A stretch of 64,000 bases of DNA from assembly GCF_031085175.1 (NCBI RefSeq), contig NZ_JAVHUY010000007.1, positions 186,001 to 250,000 of the forward strand, written 5' to 3'. Below the pieces are notes generated by a model, which worked only from the letters and a program-made list of their open reading frames with translations, did no database searches and was not told the origin of the DNA. This stretch comes from Phytohabitans maris. GTDB taxonomy: Bacteria > Actinomycetota > Actinomycetes > Mycobacteriales > Micromonosporaceae. Both the position numbers and the translations under genes were made by a program. Below, piece after piece: positions 8,202 through 17,031 of this stretch; the stretch's first letter is position 1, and each line of letters starts with the position of its first letter.

Positions 8202-9230
8202 ATGACGCACCGCAGCGCGCTGCCGATCGCCGTGGTCGGCGCCGGCATCTTCGGCCAGCGGCACGCCCGTGTACTGTCCGAGAACCCGCATGCGGACCTA
8301 CGGCTCATCGTCGATCCCAACGTGGAGCAGGGTCGTGCGGTCGCCGACCGGTTCGGCTGCGGTCATGTCTCCACTGTGGAGGAAGCGCTCGCCCAGGGCG
8401 AAATCGAGGCGTTCACCGTCGCGGTGCCGGACCGGCTGCACCTGGAGGCGGCCGAGCCGCTGCTGGCCGCTGGTAAGGCGGTCCTGGTGGAAAAGCCGAT
8501 GGCGCACAGCCTGGAGGCGGCCCAGCGGATGCGCGAGGTGGCCGACAAGTCCGGCGCGCGCCTGATGGTCGGGCAGCTCTTCCGCTTCGACGGCCGATAC
8601 CTGTCGATGCGCAAGGCGGTCGAGGCGGGTGCGATCGGCACCTTCCTGCACGGGGCCGCCAGCCGGCTCAGCTTCGCCCGGGTCGGGCAGCGCAACCGCG
8701 GCAACAGCTCCGTGCTGTGGTACCTGGGCATCCACGAGGTCGACGCGATCCAGTGGATCAGCGGCGAGCGGATCACCGAGGTCTCCGCGGCCAAGGTCGC
8801 CAAGCACATGCCGACGCTCGGTGTCGACTCCGAGGACGCCATCGTCGCGATCGTCAGGTTCGCGTCGGGCGCGGTCGGGCAGCTCTGCTTCGGCTGGTCG
8901 ATGGCCGAGCACATGCCGGCCGGTCTGCGGATCGGGATGGAACTGGTCGGCACCGCCGGCACCGTCGAGCTCAACACGCAGGGCAGCGGTGTGACCGTGT
9001 ACGCGACGGGGCAGACCCAGATGCCGGAGTTCATCTACTCCGCCGAGGTGGACGACCGGTTGGTGGGCAGCCTCGCGGCCGAGTTCGGGCACTTCGTCCG
9101 GTCGGTCGTCGAGGGCACCGAGTTCGCGGTGCCGGTCTCCGACGCGATGGCCAACGTGGCGGTCAACGACGCCATCCTCCGCTCTGTCCGGTCTGGACAG
9201 TGGGAGAAGGTCGAGCCGGTGGCCGGCTGA
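8202..9230 (+). CDS. Gfo/Idh/MocA-family oxidoreductase
   Basis: A 342-residue NAD(P)-dependent dehydrogenase. The Rossmann N-terminus is IAVVGAGIFGQRHARVLSE, then the family's LVEKPMAHSLEAAQRM (catalytic Lys of EKP) and GIHEVDAIQWISGERI (His/Asp). The C-terminal beta sheet is the usual open-faced one. The ATG follows AAGGAAG. It lies in a plus-strand run with the aldo/keto reductase and the SMP-30 lactonase (3 bases downstream). Together they could oxidise a sugar to a lactone and open it. The sugar is unknown. Confidence 0.9.
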   Translation: MTHRSALPIAVVGAGIFGQRHARVLSENPHADLRLIVDPNVEQGRAVADRFGCGHVSTVEEALAQGEIEAFTVAVPDRLHLEAAEPLLAAGKAVLVEKPMAHSLEAAQRMREVADKSGARLMVGQLFRFDGRYLSMRKAVEAGAIGTFLHGAASRLSFARVGQRNRGNSSVLWYLGIHEVDAIQWISGERITEVSAAKVAKHMPTLGVDSEDAIVAIVRFASGAVGQLCFGWSMAEHMPAGLRIGMELVGTAGTVELNTQGSGVTVYATGQTQMPEFIYSAEVDDRLVGSLAAEFGHFVRSVVEGTEFAVPVSDAMANVAVNDAILRSVRSGQWEKVEPVAG

Positions 9231-9233
9231 GCC

Positions 9234-10076
9234 GTGGCGGAGACACGCCTGCTCGCCACCGGGTTCGGCTTCACCGAAGGGCCGCTGTTCGACGCGTCCG
9301 CCGGTGAGGTCATCTTCAGCGACCTGTTGATGGACGTACGCCGCGCCTGGCATCCGCAGCACGGGCTGCGGGTGGTGAAGGCACCCACGCATCGGGCGAA
9401 CGGGTTGGCGTTCGACCGGGAGCACCGGCTGATCGCCTGCGAGCACACCACGAGCCGGGTGGTACGCGAGGAGCCCGACGGCGAGTGCCGCGTGCTGGCC
9501 GACCGCTGGGACGGGCGGCAACTGAACTCCCCCAACGACGTGATCGTCTCCCGATCCGGGCAGGTCTACTTCACTGACCCGACGTACGGGCGGCGGGCTC
9601 GGCTGGGCCTGGCCCGCCCTACCGAGCTGAACTTCCAGGGCGTGTACCGGATCGACCCGGCCACCGGCGGTCTGGCCCTGCTCGCCACCGACTTCGTCCA
9701 GCCCAACGGCCTGTGCCTGGCACCGGACGAGCGGACGCTCTACGTGGCCGACACCGAGCGCGCCGAGGTGCGTCGGGTCGCGCTGGTCGACGGAGCACCG
9801 GCGGGGCCGTGGTCCGTGTTCGCCGGAGGGTTGGCCACGCCCGGCCGGCCCGGGCGTCCGGACGGGATGGCCTGCACCGAGCGGGGCGACGTGCTGGTCA
9901 CCGGCCCCCAGGGCATCCACGCCTTCACGCCGGAGGGGGTACCGGCCGGCGTGATAACGGTCCCCGAGCGGGTGCACAACATGGCGTGGGGCGGGCCGGA
10001 CCGGCGCGACCTGTACATCACCGCCGGCGGTTCCCTGTACGTGCGACGGATGACGGTACGTGGTGCCCCGCAGTGA
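9234..10076 (+). CDS. SMP-30/gluconolactonase/LRE family protein
   Basis: A 280-residue six-bladed beta-propeller lactonase. Metal ligands are visible: Glu in GFTEGPLFD, Asn in LNSPNDVIVS, Asn in FVQPNGLCLAPDE, and Asp in GRPDGMACTE. It probably hydrolyses the lactone made by the upstream Gfo/Idh enzyme, since it starts (GTG) only three bases after that gene. This gives a dehydrogenase-lactonase-dehydratase series with the enolase-superfamily gene nearby. Confidence 0.88.
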   Translation: MAETRLLATGFGFTEGPLFDASAGEVIFSDLLMDVRRAWHPQHGLRVVKAPTHRANGLAFDREHRLIACEHTTSRVVREEPDGECRVLADRWDGRQLNSPNDVIVSRSGQVYFTDPTYGRRARLGLARPTELNFQGVYRIDPATGGLALLATDFVQPNGLCLAPDERTLYVADTERAEVRRVALVDGAPAGPWSVFAGGLATPGRPGRPDGMACTERGDVLVTGPQGIHAFTPEGVPAGVITVPERVHNMAWGGPDRRDLYITAGGSLYVRRMTVRGAPQ

Positions 10077-10087
10077 CCTCACGGCAA

Positions 10088-10642
10088 TCAAGACACCGCG
10101 AAGACGTCCATCTGCAGCGCTAGCAGGCTGTAGTAGCCCACCAGCGTGACCACCTCGAACAGCGCCGGCGCACCGACTGTCGCCACCGCGGCCGCGTACG
10201 CCTCGTCGTCCAGGCCGCGGTACCGCAGTAGCCGCCGGGTCAGCGTCTGCACGGCCGCCTCGTAAGGGTTCGGGTCGGGCAGGGCGGTCATCGCCCGCAC
10301 CGCTGCCAGGTCCGCGTCGTTCAGCCCTGCGTCGCGGGCGATCGGCTCGTGCGTCCGCCATTCGAAGGCGCAGTCGTGGTGCGCGGCGACGGTCAGGATC
10401 GCGATCTCCCGCGCCCGGGACGGCAGCGTGCCGTGATACCGGATGGCGGAGCCGAGTCGCTGCAGCGCATCCCCCAGCACCGGGCTGAGCAGCATGGCGT
10501 TGAACGGTCCGGGCAGTGCGCCGTCCGCCTCCGGCACGGGAGCGCCACCGGCCGCCGCCCGATCGCCTCCGGTGATCTCGGCGTAGAGGTCCTGCTGGGC
10601 GGCGGTCAGGCGCTCCGGTGTCAACCGCGGGATCCTGCTCAC
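10088..10642 (-). CDS. carboxymuconolactone decarboxylase/AhpD-like protein
   Basis: A 184-residue helical protein with REIAILTVAAHHDCAFEWRTHEPIARDAGL, the hallmark of the carboxymuconolactone decarboxylase/AhpD superfamily. A single Cys replaces the CxxC of peroxidase members, which favours the decarboxylase-like branch. GTG 10642 is chosen because it lies one base after the stop of the upstream hydroxyacid dehydrogenase gene. It is the last gene of the minus-strand sugar-acid operon. Substrate unknown. Confidence 0.8.
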   Translation of the reverse strand: MSRIPRLTPERLTAAQQDLYAEITGGDRAAAGGAPVPEADGALPGPFNAMLLSPVLGDALQRLGSAIRYHGTLPSRAREIAILTVAAHHDCAFEWRTHEPIARDAGLNDADLAAVRAMTALPDPNPYEAAVQTLTRRLLRYRGLDDEAYAAAVATVGAPALFEVVTLVGYYSLLALQMDVFAVS

Positions 10643-10643
10643 A

Positions 10644-11597
10644 TCAGTACCCCCGCGCCGGGTCGACAACGTTGCGCAGTGGCCGGCCGGTGAGGAAGCG
10701 GTCGAGGTTGTCGGCGAAGAGCTCCCGCCGGCGCCGGGACCGATGTGGACTCACGCCGACCGAGTGGGACGTGAGGATCACGTTGTCCAGGGTCCAGAGT
10801 GGACTCGACGGTGGCGGCGGCTCCTCGGCGGACACGTCCAGGCCGGCCCCCGCGAGGGTGCCGGCGGCGAGCCGCTCGATCAGCGCCGGCTCGTCCAGCA
10901 CCGCGCCGCGCCCCACGTTGACCAGCAGCGCGCGCGGGCGTAGCGCGGCGACCGCGGCCCGGTCGAACAGGCCGGCGGTACCCGGCGTGTGCGGCAGCGC
11001 CAGCACCACGACGTCAGCGCCGGCCACCGCGGCGACGAGTTGGTCAGCCGGTACCACCGCGGACACGTACGGCGGGATCGGCCCGTCCAGCCGCCGCCGG
11101 ATTCCCACCACTGTGCAGCCGAGGCCGTGGAGGCGCTGGGCCACGGCCATACCGATGTCGCCGAGTCCGACCACCAGCGCGGTGGAGCCGGTCAGCTCGA
11201 GGCACGCGTCGTTGCGCCGCCACACCCCCTCACGCGCCTGCCGGACGTGTACGTCGATCCTCCGGCACAGCGCCAGGGTCAGCGCCACCGCGTGCTCCGC
11301 GGCCGGGATCGTGAACACCCCACGCGCGTTGGTCACCAGCAGCCCTTGCGGGAAGCGGTGGCCGTCCAGCCCGACGCTCGGCAGTTGCAGCCAGCGCAGC
11401 CGCCGACCGCCGAGCAGTTCGGCCGGCGGCGTACCCATCATCACGTCGACCGTGTCCACATCGGCCGGTCCGATCGCCGAGACGTCGGTCTCGGCGAAGC
11501 GGACGCGCGGGAACTGGTGTCGTAGCTCGGCCACGTCGGCCGCATCCAGCCGGAAGTGCCCGGCGTAGGCCAACAGCACCTCGGTCGCGGCGGTCAC
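10644..11597 (-). CDS. D-2-hydroxyacid dehydrogenase family protein
   Basis: A 317-residue NAD(P)-dependent enzyme. It shows the Rossmann motif VVGLGDIGMAVAQRL, VNVGRGAVLDEPAL (substrate-binding Arg), a Glu in LDVSAEEPPPPSSPLW and the late His of ILTSHSVGVSPH. These are the Arg-Glu-His catalytic residues of the family. The GTG start overlaps the stop of the enolase-superfamily gene (GTGA at 11594-11597). Likely reduces a 2-keto sugar acid made by that dehydratase, or works in the reverse direction. Confidence 0.87.
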   Translation of the reverse strand: MTAATEVLLAYAGHFRLDAADVAELRHQFPRVRFAETDVSAIGPADVDTVDVMMGTPPAELLGGRRLRWLQLPSVGLDGHRFPQGLLVTNARGVFTIPAAEHAVALTLALCRRIDVHVRQAREGVWRRNDACLELTGSTALVVGLGDIGMAVAQRLHGLGCTVVGIRRRLDGPIPPYVSAVVPADQLVAAVAGADVVVLALPHTPGTAGLFDRAAVAALRPRALLVNVGRGAVLDEPALIERLAAGTLAGAGLDVSAEEPPPPSSPLWTLDNVILTSHSVGVSPHRSRRRRELFADNLDRFLTGRPLRNVVDPARGY

Positions 11598-12742
11598 CTC
11601 GGTCGGTCCTGCAGGTGCGGCGAACCCGCGATGGCCGGGAACTCCGCGAACAGCGACTCGTCGACCTCGACGCCCAGCCCCGGCGCGTCCGGCGCGCGCA
11701 CCAGCCCCTCGGCGTCGATGGCGAGCGGGGCCGTGCAGAGCGCCTCGGCGAACCGGTTGTCGGTCGCGTCCGCCTCGAAGATGTACGAGCAGGAGACCGC
11801 GGACATCACGTGCAGCACGGCGGCGTGGTTGAGCCGTGAGTTGCTGATGTGCGGGGCGAACCGGACGTGGAACGCCTTCGCCAGGTCACCGATCTTCTTC
11901 AGCTCGGTGATGCCGCCGCCGCTGCTGGGGTCGGGCTGGAGGAAGTCCACCGCCTCCGCTTGCAGCAGCGGAAGGAACTCGTGCACGCCGAACAGGTGTT
12001 CACCGGTCGCGACCGGCACCGGCGAGCGGCGGCGCAACTGCCGCAGCGAGCCGACATCGGTACGTTCGAACGGCTCCTCGACCCAGGTCACCGCGCACTC
12101 GCCAAGGACCGGAAGGAGCCGGTACATCTCGTCGAAGGAGTAGCCGAGGTTGATGTCCACCATGATGTCGAAGTCGTCACCGACCTCTTCGCGCACGCGA
12201 CGCAGCCGGGCCATGTCGTTGGCGTACGAGTCGCCGAGCCGGATCTTCACCGCCGTGTAGCCGAGCTCGCGTAGCCGGGTCACCTCCTGCGCGAGCTGCT
12301 CCGGAGGCTGGAAGCCGAGCCGGATCCCACCCGCGTACGCCCGGAAGGCCCGCCGCTCCCCGCCCAGCAACCGGTAGACCGGCACGCCGAGGCGCTTGCC
12401 GCGCAGATCCCACAGGGCCATGTCGATGCCGCCCAGGCCAGCCATGGCGGCGGCGCCGGTGCCCGCGCCGCGCACCTGGCGGCGAAAGACCTTGGTCCAG
12501 ATCCCCTCGGTGTTGTCCGCCTCCTCTCCCACGACCAGGTCGGCGAGTGTGGTGTTGATCAGCTCGGCCATAGCGGTCGGCGCCTTGCCGTGGTACGCCT
12601 CGCCGTACCCGACCGCGCCGTCGGCGTCGCGCACCCGCACGATCACGGTGTCCCGCTTGTACGACTGCCCTGTCGCCAACGGCATCGGCAGCTCCTTGTA
12701 CCGGTACGACAACGGCACGGCGGTCACGTGGGCGATCTTCAC
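11594..12742 (-). CDS. enolase-superfamily sugar-acid dehydratase (mandelate racemase/MLE type)
   Basis: A 382-residue protein. The N-terminal capping domain is MKIAHVTAVPLSYRYKELP. Barrel residues include the KxR base motif AVKIRLG, metal ligands in MVDINLGYS, WVEEPFE and VATGEHL, and the catalytic His in FAPHISNS. This is the pattern of acid-sugar dehydratases in the mandelate racemase subgroup. It heads a tight operon with a hydroxyacid dehydrogenase and the AhpD-like protein, downstream of a sugar ABC importer. The exact aldonate or uronate cannot be told. Confidence 0.88.
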   Translation of the reverse strand: MKIAHVTAVPLSYRYKELPMPLATGQSYKRDTVIVRVRDADGAVGYGEAYHGKAPTAMAELINTTLADLVVGEEADNTEGIWTKVFRRQVRGAGTGAAAMAGLGGIDMALWDLRGKRLGVPVYRLLGGERRAFRAYAGGIRLGFQPPEQLAQEVTRLRELGYTAVKIRLGDSYANDMARLRRVREEVGDDFDIMVDINLGYSFDEMYRLLPVLGECAVTWVEEPFERTDVGSLRQLRRRSPVPVATGEHLFGVHEFLPLLQAEAVDFLQPDPSSGGGITELKKIGDLAKAFHVRFAPHISNSRLNHAAVLHVMSAVSCSYIFEADATDNRFAEALCTAPLAIDAEGLVRAPDAPGLGVEVDESLFAEFPAIAGSPHLQDRPR

Positions 12743-12788
12743 GAAGTGCTTCCTCTCTACTGGTGATGACGCGTCTCTCGGTGTGTGC

Positions 12789-13664
12789 TCAGCCCTTGGC
12801 CGCGCCCGCCGTCAGGCCGCTGATGATCCAGCGCTGCACGGCGAGGGTGAAGATGATCACCGGCGTCATGATCAGGACGGTGACCGCGCCGAGTTGCCCC
12901 CAGGCCACGCCCTCCTCCTCGCGCACCTGGGACGCGAACGGCGGCAGCGTGACCGCGTCGGACAGGGTCAGCGGCAGCGCGATGACCATGTCGTTCCAGG
13001 AGAGGATGAACGAGAAGATGCTGGCGGCCGCGATCCCCGGACCGGCCAGCGGCAGGATGACCCGCCAGAACGCCGACCACCGGTTGCAGCCGTCGACGAG
13101 CGCCGCCTCTTCCAGCTCCCTGGGCAGGTCCATGAAGAAGCCTTGGAGCATCCAGGTGGCGAGCGGGATGTTCAGCGCGATGTACGGCACGATCAGCGCG
13201 GTCCGCGTGTCAAACAGGTCCGCCCGGTTGGCGATGACGTAGAGCGGGACCACCAGCGCGACCGGTGGCAGCATCCGCGTGGCCAGGATGACGAGGCTGA
13301 GCTGGGCGTGGCCGCGCGGGCGCAGCCGGGCCAGCCCGTACGCGGCCAGCACGGACAGGGCCACGGCTCCGACCGTGGAGACCACCGTCACCACGATCGA
13401 GTTGACCAGGTTGTCCGTCACCGACGACCGCGTGGATTGGAAGATCGCTCGGTAGTGGTCCAGCGTCGGTTCGAACACGAATGTGGGGTCCGCGCGGAGG
13501 ATGAGATTCTCCGGCATGAACGAGACCAGAAACAGCCAGGCGATCGGAAACAACGCGACAAAGACCAGCGCGGCGGCGACGGCGTACGCCAGCAGGCGCC
13601 CTGGTGTGGGAATCCGCCGCGCGCCGGGACGGGACGGCGCGGGCGCCTCAGGTGAGCGGCTCAC
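12789..13664 (-). CDS. sugar ABC transporter permease, MalG-type
   Basis: A 291-residue inner-membrane protein with six transmembrane segments. The coupling (EAA) loop ELEEAALVDGCNRWSAFWRVILPLAGPG is seen near residue 200. The Pro/Arg-rich N-terminus precedes the first helix (LLAYAVAAALVFVALFPIAWLF). The GTG start lies 17 bases inside the MalF-type gene. It pairs with the MalF-type permease and binding protein to import a carbohydrate. No ATPase is encoded here, so a shared MsiK-type ATPase elsewhere is expected. Confidence 0.92.
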   Translation of the reverse strand: MSRSPEAPAPSRPGARRIPTPGRLLAYAVAAALVFVALFPIAWLFLVSFMPENLILRADPTFVFEPTLDHYRAIFQSTRSSVTDNLVNSIVVTVVSTVGAVALSVLAAYGLARLRPRGHAQLSLVILATRMLPPVALVVPLYVIANRADLFDTRTALIVPYIALNIPLATWMLQGFFMDLPRELEEAALVDGCNRWSAFWRVILPLAGPGIAAASIFSFILSWNDMVIALPLTLSDAVTLPPFASQVREEEGVAWGQLGAVTVLIMTPVIIFTLAVQRWIISGLTAGAAKG

Positions 13665-14655
13665 GCTTCAACCACCTCATGTAGATGATCGCGACGATCA
13701 GGTTGATGGCGACCAGGAACCAGGAGAGCGTGGAGGCCAGACCCACGTCGTAGCTCTGCAACGCGACCCGGAAGATGTCGATGGACAGCAGCGTCGTCGC
13801 GGTGCCCGGGCCGCCCTCGGTGAGGATCCAGATCGTGCCGAAGGCGCGGATGGCGAACATGGTTTGGAAGATGAGCACCAGCAGCACGGCCGGCTGCACG
13901 ATCGGGAGGATGACCCGCCTGATCCGCACCCAACCGCTCGCCCCGTCGAGATCGGCGGCCTCCAGCAGCTCGTTCGGCATTGTCTGGAGGGCCGCGAAGA
14001 TGACCAGGGTGACGAACGGCGCGTTCTGCCACACGTCGGTGAGCACGATACTGGCGAACGCCATGTCCGGGCCGAGCCAGAAGACCCGGTCGATGCCGAC
14101 CAGCCCGAGCGCCCAGTTGAGCAGCCCGCCGTCGTAGTTGTAGAGCAGCCGCCACATGTTTCCGACCGCAACCTCGGAGACCATCATCGGCAGCAGCAGC
14201 GCCACGCGCAGCGCCCGCGCGCGGGGGAAGTGCTTGTGGAGGAAGAGCGCGACGCCGAAGCCGATCACGACCTGCAGCCCCACGGTGAGCACCACGAACG
14301 CGGCGGTACGCACGATGGTGTCCCGCCACCGCGGCGTCCACAGCACCTCGACGTAGTTGTCGAGGCCGACGAACTCCGGTCCGCCCACGTCGGTAAGCCG
14401 CCAACTGTGCAGGCTCACCCACATGTTGTAGACGATCGGCACGATCAGCACGGCAAACAGGAACAGCATGGGCGCCAGCACGAAGAGCAGGCCGAGCCCA
14501 TCACGGCCACGCCACCACCGCGGCCGGGCCGGCGCCGCATGCGCCGGCGCCTTCCCCCGACCGTCCGACATGGACGGCCGGGATGCGTCCCCGGACGGTA
14601 CGGACGCCGGCTCCACGCTGGCGCCCGTACGCCCGGACTCGTGATCCACTGTCAT
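13648..14655 (-). CDS. sugar ABC transporter permease, MalF-type
   Basis: A 335-residue permease with a long basic and Pro-rich N-terminus, six membrane helices and the EAA loop LLEAADLDGASGWVRIRRVILPIVQPA. The sequence VLIVPIVYNMWVSLHSWRLTD is typical of MalF/UgpA-type partners. It lies between the binding protein (18 bases upstream) and the MalG-type permease (17-base overlap), forming one transcription unit. Confidence 0.92.
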   Translation of the reverse strand: MTVDHESGRTGASVEPASVPSGDASRPSMSDGRGKAPAHAAPARPRWWRGRDGLGLLFVLAPMLFLFAVLIVPIVYNMWVSLHSWRLTDVGGPEFVGLDNYVEVLWTPRWRDTIVRTAAFVVLTVGLQVVIGFGVALFLHKHFPRARALRVALLLPMMVSEVAVGNMWRLLYNYDGGLLNWALGLVGIDRVFWLGPDMAFASIVLTDVWQNAPFVTLVIFAALQTMPNELLEAADLDGASGWVRIRRVILPIVQPAVLLVLIFQTMFAIRAFGTIWILTEGGPGTATTLLSIDIFRVALQSYDVGLASTLSWFLVAINLIVAIIYMRWLKREPLT

Positions 14656-14673
14656 CTCCAGTCCCGCTTTGGG

Positions 14674-15951
14674 TCAGCCGGCCAGAATCTTGTTGACCTT
14701 GCCTTCGGCGTCCGCCAGGGCCTGTTCAGCGGTCATCTTGCCCAGGAACATCTGCTGGAGGGACTCACCGAGCACCGACTCGATCTCGCCCCACTGCACG
14801 ACTCCAGGCCTGGTCTCCGGTGATTCCAGCGCCTTGCGAACGATGTCGATCTGCCCGTCCGGGAAGATCTCCTGCGTCTTGGGGTTGGCGAACGCGGTGT
14901 TGGAAGCGGGCCGGATCAACTGCTCCGGGTCCGCGTCGGCGCCCGGACGCTGGAACTTGTCGTTGAGAAACTTGAGCAGCGTCCAAGCGTTGTCCGCGTT
15001 CTTGGTGTGCTTGGACAACCCGTACCCCCAGCCGGTGACCACATACCGGGCGGTGCTCACGCCAGCGGCGGTGGGCATCGGCGCGATCCGGAACTGGCCG
15101 GCGTGCGGTGACGCGCTCTTGTCGTTCATCGCGCGCAAGAAGGTGATCGGCAGGATCGTCATCGCGGCCTGCCCCTTCTGCATCGCGACCAGCGTGCCGT
15201 CGTGGGCGAACTCGATCGAGTCCTTGGGCATCAGGCCACCGGTGTAGAGATCGCCCATAAGCTTGAACGCCGCCACGCCGGCCGGGTTGTTGAACGCGGC
15301 CTTCTTCCCATCCGGACTCAGCGCGCTCTCCAGCCCGTGGTTGAACGCCAACTCCAGCCAGATCGACACGTTGCTGGACGCCCGCCCCCACGGCCCCACG
15401 AAGCCGGAGACCCCACCGGTGTTGAGCTTGCGGGCATAGTCCAGGAACTCGTCGTAGGTCGTCGGCGGCCGGGTCAGCCCGGCGGCCTCGAACAGGTCGG
15501 CCCGGTAGATCAACGTCCGCGGGCTCACGCCCAGCGGAAACGCGTACTGCTTGTCGTCGATATTGAACACGTCCACCAACTGCGGCAGGAAGTCGCCGAT
15601 GTCGACGTTGTCCGCGGCCATCCGCTCGTCCAGCGGCTCCAGCTGCGCGGCCACCTCGCTGAGCCACGCCACGTCATCCAGCAGGATCAGGTCGATGTTG
15701 CCGGCCCGGTTGTTCAGGTCGAGAACTTGACGCGACCGGGCGTCCTCCTGCGGCATGGAGATCGCCTCGACCTTGATGCCGGTCTCCTTGGTGAACGCCG
15801 CCAGGACGGGCTGCATGGACCGCTCGAACGCCCCCGTGGGGAGCAGGAGCCGGACCGGGCCTGGCTCGGACCCGCCGTCGCCACCACCGCAGGCGGCAAC
15901 CGTTGAGAGCAGCGCCGTCGCGGCCAGCAGAGCTACTATCCGTCTCTTCAT
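14674..15951 (-). CDS. sugar-binding lipoprotein of ABC transporter
   Basis: A 425-residue extracellular solute-binding protein of family 1. The signal peptide MKRRIVALLAATALLSTVAAC ends in a lipobox cysteine, so the protein is a membrane-anchored lipoprotein. Family features are LLLPTGAFERSMQPVLAAFTKETGIKVE, PPTTYDEFLDYARKL and the late WTLLKFLNDKFQRP. ATG 15951 is chosen over an upstream ATG because it starts the signal peptide. It is the first gene of the importer operon; the minus-strand promoter at 16157-16184 would leave a leader of about 200 bases. Confidence 0.93.
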   Translation of the reverse strand: MKRRIVALLAATALLSTVAACGGGDGGSEPGPVRLLLPTGAFERSMQPVLAAFTKETGIKVEAISMPQEDARSRQVLDLNNRAGNIDLILLDDVAWLSEVAAQLEPLDERMAADNVDIGDFLPQLVDVFNIDDKQYAFPLGVSPRTLIYRADLFEAAGLTRPPTTYDEFLDYARKLNTGGVSGFVGPWGRASSNVSIWLELAFNHGLESALSPDGKKAAFNNPAGVAAFKLMGDLYTGGLMPKDSIEFAHDGTLVAMQKGQAAMTILPITFLRAMNDKSASPHAGQFRIAPMPTAAGVSTARYVVTGWGYGLSKHTKNADNAWTLLKFLNDKFQRPGADADPEQLIRPASNTAFANPKTQEIFPDGQIDIVRKALESPETRPGVVQWGEIESVLGESLQQMFLGKMTAEQALADAEGKVNKILAG

Positions 15952-16116
15952 GGGCCTATCTCTCCCATACATTCACATATCTGAGCAAACCGGGTATCGA
16001 CGCACGTAGGCAAGCAGGGACCCGTGACATGAGTCGCGGCGGACGGATCCGCCTGAAGGGCGCCGGTCCGGGACGCTCGTCGCGGAACCGGCCGTCGCTC
16101 GCTTGGCCATCGCGCT

Positions 16117-16153
16117 GTTGCCCTGGCGGCAACGCTATTGCCTTGTTGACATC
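16117..16153. promoter_or_regulatory. tandem operator-like palindromes upstream of importer operon
   Basis: GTTGCCCTGGCGGCAAC (16117-16133) is a perfect palindrome with six-base arms. A weaker copy, ATTGCCTTGTTGACATC, starts 20 bp later (16137-16153) and matches at 11 of 17 positions. They lie just downstream of the -10 of the minus-strand promoter, where a repressor would block it. The divergent IclR gene at 16237 is the likely regulator. Confidence 0.5.
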
Positions 16154-16156
16154 CGA

Positions 16157-16184
16157 ACTATAACCTCGTCACAGTCGCTGTCAA
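16157..16184 (-). promoter_or_regulatory. sigma-70-like promoter for the sugar importer operon
   Basis: Reading the minus strand, TTGACA (16184-16179) is followed after 16 bases by TATAGT (16162-16157). Both hexamers are close to the housekeeping consensus. It points toward the binding-protein gene that starts at 15951. Confidence 0.6.
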
Positions 16185-16236
16185 CATCCCGGAAACAACG
16201 AGGCGGCCAGGGGAAACGAACGGAGGACCAAGCACA

Positions 16237-17031
16237 GTGGACCCGAGCGAACGCGAACCCCCACGCGCCAACCAGGGCGTCGAGCGCGCACTGACCGCGT
16301 TGACCGTCCTCGCCGAGGAGCCCGCGACGCTGGCGCAGCTCGCCACACGCCTCGGCGTACACAAGTCGTCCGTCCTGCGCATGCTTCAGACGATGGAGGC
16401 TCGCTCGTTCGTACGCCGAGACGACCAGCAGCGCTACCACCTCGGCAGCCAACTCTTCGCGCTGGCCAACCGCGCCCTTGAGGACATGGACCTGCGCGAG
16501 GTCGCCGCCGACGCCCTCACCAAGCTGGCCAACTCCTGCGGCCACACCGTCAAGCTCGCCGAGCGGCAGGGCACCGACGTGGTCTACATCGACAAGCGGG
16601 AAAGCCGGATGCCGGTCCGGTCGTACTCCCGGGTCGGCGCCCGGCTGCCGATGCACTGCACCGCGCTGGGCAAGGCCATGCTCGCTTTCCGCCCGCCGAC
16701 CGAAGCCGACGACATCATCGCCCGCTGCACCCTGCTCCCCCGCACCGAGCGCACCCACACCACCCCAGAGACGCTGCGCGACGACCTGACCGAGGTGCGC
16801 CGCCGCGGCTTCGCCATAGACGAGCGGGAGAACGAGGACTCGGTACGGTGCATCGCCGCACCCATTCGCAACGTCCACAGTGTCGCCGAGGCAGCCGTCT
16901 CAATCTCCGTACCGACCGCACTGGCCACCCTGGACGAGCTTCTCGAGCTCCATCCACTTCTCATCGAGGCCGCCGACACCGTGTCATCCCGCTTCGGATG
17001 GAACCCGACACCGAAAGCCATACACCTATGA
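16237..17031 (+). CDS. IclR-family transcriptional regulator
   Basis: A 264-residue regulator. The winged helix GVERALTALTVLAEEPATLAQLATRLGVHKSSVLRMLQTMEARSFVRR is followed by the effector domain with DVVYIDKRESRMPVRSYSRVGARLPMHCTALGKAML and FAIDERENEDSVRCIAAPI. The start is GTG 16237. It is divergent from the sugar ABC importer and probably represses it through the palindromes at 16117-16153. The RidA gene overlaps its stop by four bases. Confidence 0.9.
   Translation: MDPSEREPPRANQGVERALTALTVLAEEPATLAQLATRLGVHKSSVLRMLQTMEARSFVRRDDQQRYHLGSQLFALANRALEDMDLREVAADALTKLANSCGHTVKLAERQGTDVVYIDKRESRMPVRSYSRVGARLPMHCTALGKAMLAFRPPTEADDIIARCTLLPRTERTHTTPETLRDDLTEVRRRGFAIDERENEDSVRCIAAPIRNVHSVAEAAVSISVPTALATLDELLELHPLLIEAADTVSSRFGWNPTPKAIHL

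Noticed and set aside
8298-10361. A 687-codon minus-strand open frame opposite the oxidoreductase and lactonase genes
   Set aside because: Composition is that of an antisense shadow and the plus-strand genes have full family motifs.
16146-16164. Plus-strand promoter TTGACA/TATAAC upstream of the IclR gene
   Set aside because: The hexamers are only 7 bases apart, too close for sigma-70. The minus-strand pair in the same place has proper spacing.
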